Origin: Saccharopolyspora thermophila
Lineage (GTDB): Bacteria > Actinomycetota > Actinomycetes > Mycobacteriales > Pseudonocardiaceae
NCBI RefSeq assembly: GCF_014646075.1
Contig: NZ_BMMT01000006.1
Coordinates: 1 to 64,000, forward strand
DNA: 64,000 nucleotides
Reading direction: 5' to 3'
Below are positions 63,660-64,000 of the stretch, piece after piece. Position 1 is the first letter of the stretch, and every line of letters begins with the position of its first letter. Made by a program: the position numbers and the translations under genes. Below the pieces are notes generated by a model. It saw only the letters and a program-made list of their open reading frames with translations, did not search any database and was not told the DNA's origin.

Positions 63660-64000
63660 ATGTCCGAACAAGCCAAGGTCCCCTCGTTCACCGTGATCTC
63701 CGGCGCCCAGGTGCAGCAGGCGCTGGCCGGGCGCGAGCGGCAGGTCGTGGACATCGTCGAGGCGGCCTACCGGCTGCACGGCGCGGGCAGCACGGTCAAC
63801 CCGCCGTCGTACTTCCTGCGCTTCCCCGACCGGCCGACCTCGCGGATCATCGCGCTGCCCGCCTCGCTCGGCGGCAGCTCCGCGGTGGACGGCATCAAGT
63901 GGATCTCCAGCTTCCCGGAGAACGTCGCCGCGGGTATCCCGCGCGCCTCCGCGGTGCTGGTGCTCAACGACCACGACACCGGGTACCCGTTCGCCTGCCT
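63660..64000 (+). CDS. sbnB: SbnB-like 2,3-diaminopropionate biosynthesis enzyme (partial, runs off right edge)
   Basis: The 113 visible residues belong to the ornithine cyclodeaminase/mu-crystallin superfamily and match the SbnB subfamily: FTVISGAQVQQALAGRE, VEAAYRLHGAGSTVNPPSYF, RFPDRPTSRIIALPASL and GIKWISSFPENVAAGIPRAS. SbnB oxidatively cleaves N-(1-amino-1-carboxy-2-ethyl)glutamate to 2,3-diaminopropionate; its partner SbnA is expected just beyond the window. AGGAG stands 13 nt before the ATG, and the gene follows the NRPS after 47 bp. Confidence 0.85.
   Translation, partial: MSEQAKVPSFTVISGAQVQQALAGRERQVVDIVEAAYRLHGAGSTVNPPSYFLRFPDRPTSRIIALPASLGGSSAVDGIKWISSFPENVAAGIPRASAVLVLNDHDTGYPFAC

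Noticed and set aside
1..64000. CRISPR arrays, insertion sequences, tRNA or rRNA genes, phage attachment sites
   Set aside because: No spaced direct-repeat array, transposase, integrase, cloverleaf or conserved rRNA segment was recognised on reading either strand.

Overview
The window is chromosomal DNA from a high-GC actinomycete. Almost every gene shows strong G/C bias at third codon positions, GTG starts are common, and the content (ergothioneine ligase, DUF574 methyltransferase, DmdR/IdeR-type iron box, DUF1540, many P450/ferredoxin parts) fits Pseudonocardiaceae, with a Saccharopolyspora-like organism plausible. The genus is an inference from content, not a match. No rRNA, tRNA, CRISPR array, transposase or origin was recognised.

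Layout. 1-4.1 kb is sulfur and one-carbon metabolism: the start of ahcY on the minus strand behind an S-adenosylhomocysteine riboswitch, a selenium-binding-protein/methanethiol-oxidase homologue, and an EgtA-type glutamate-cysteine ligase. 4.1-6.3 kb and 11.9-13.4 kb hold two groups (two universal stress proteins and a site-2 protease with CBS domains; a phosphoribosyltransferase, a stand-alone CBS protein and a DUF1540 protein) that resemble the mycobacterial DosR dormancy set. Between them lie a secreted GH32 fructan hydrolase with a DeoR regulator, a divergent secreted alpha-amylase, and a PAS-GGDEF protein. 13.6-18.1 kb is an iron-box-controlled siderophore-type uptake operon (lipoprotein plus a heterodimeric ABC transporter). 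18.3-25.9 kb holds a MarR regulator, a P450, a membrane molybdopterin oxidoreductase, small hypotheticals, a DUF574 methyltransferase, an FGGY sugar kinase and a DoxX-like protein.

26-33 kb holds a tiny Trp/Gly-rich gene closed by a strong terminator, a dienelactone hydrolase, a disordered hypothetical, TspO, a remnant of a sigma factor, a MetE-like protein, and a FadR-type regulator translationally coupled to an amino-acid permease. 33-45 kb holds a large PAS-GGDEF-EAL protein, a glucose 1-dehydrogenase-like enzyme, a secreted Nep1-like protein, an MFS transporter, a LysR regulator, a secreted glycerophosphodiesterase, an SDR, and a ferredoxin/ferredoxin-reductase pair. 45.4-51.4 kb is a hexuronate/gluconate-type operon (GntR, ManD-like dehydratase, fructuronate-reductase-like gene, MHS transporter, idonate dehydrogenase-like gene) in which the first two enzyme genes are each broken by one lesion.

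55.2-64.0 kb is the edge of a nonribosomal-peptide locus. It has a type II thioesterase and a DrrAB-type exporter on the minus strand, then on the plus strand a clavaminate-synthase-like oxygenase, a half-condensation/adenylation/carrier/thioesterase protein fused in frame to a SyrP-like 2-oxoglutarate oxygenase, and the start of an SbnB homologue (2,3-diaminopropionate pathway). The cluster runs off the right end and is the best candidate here for something undescribed.
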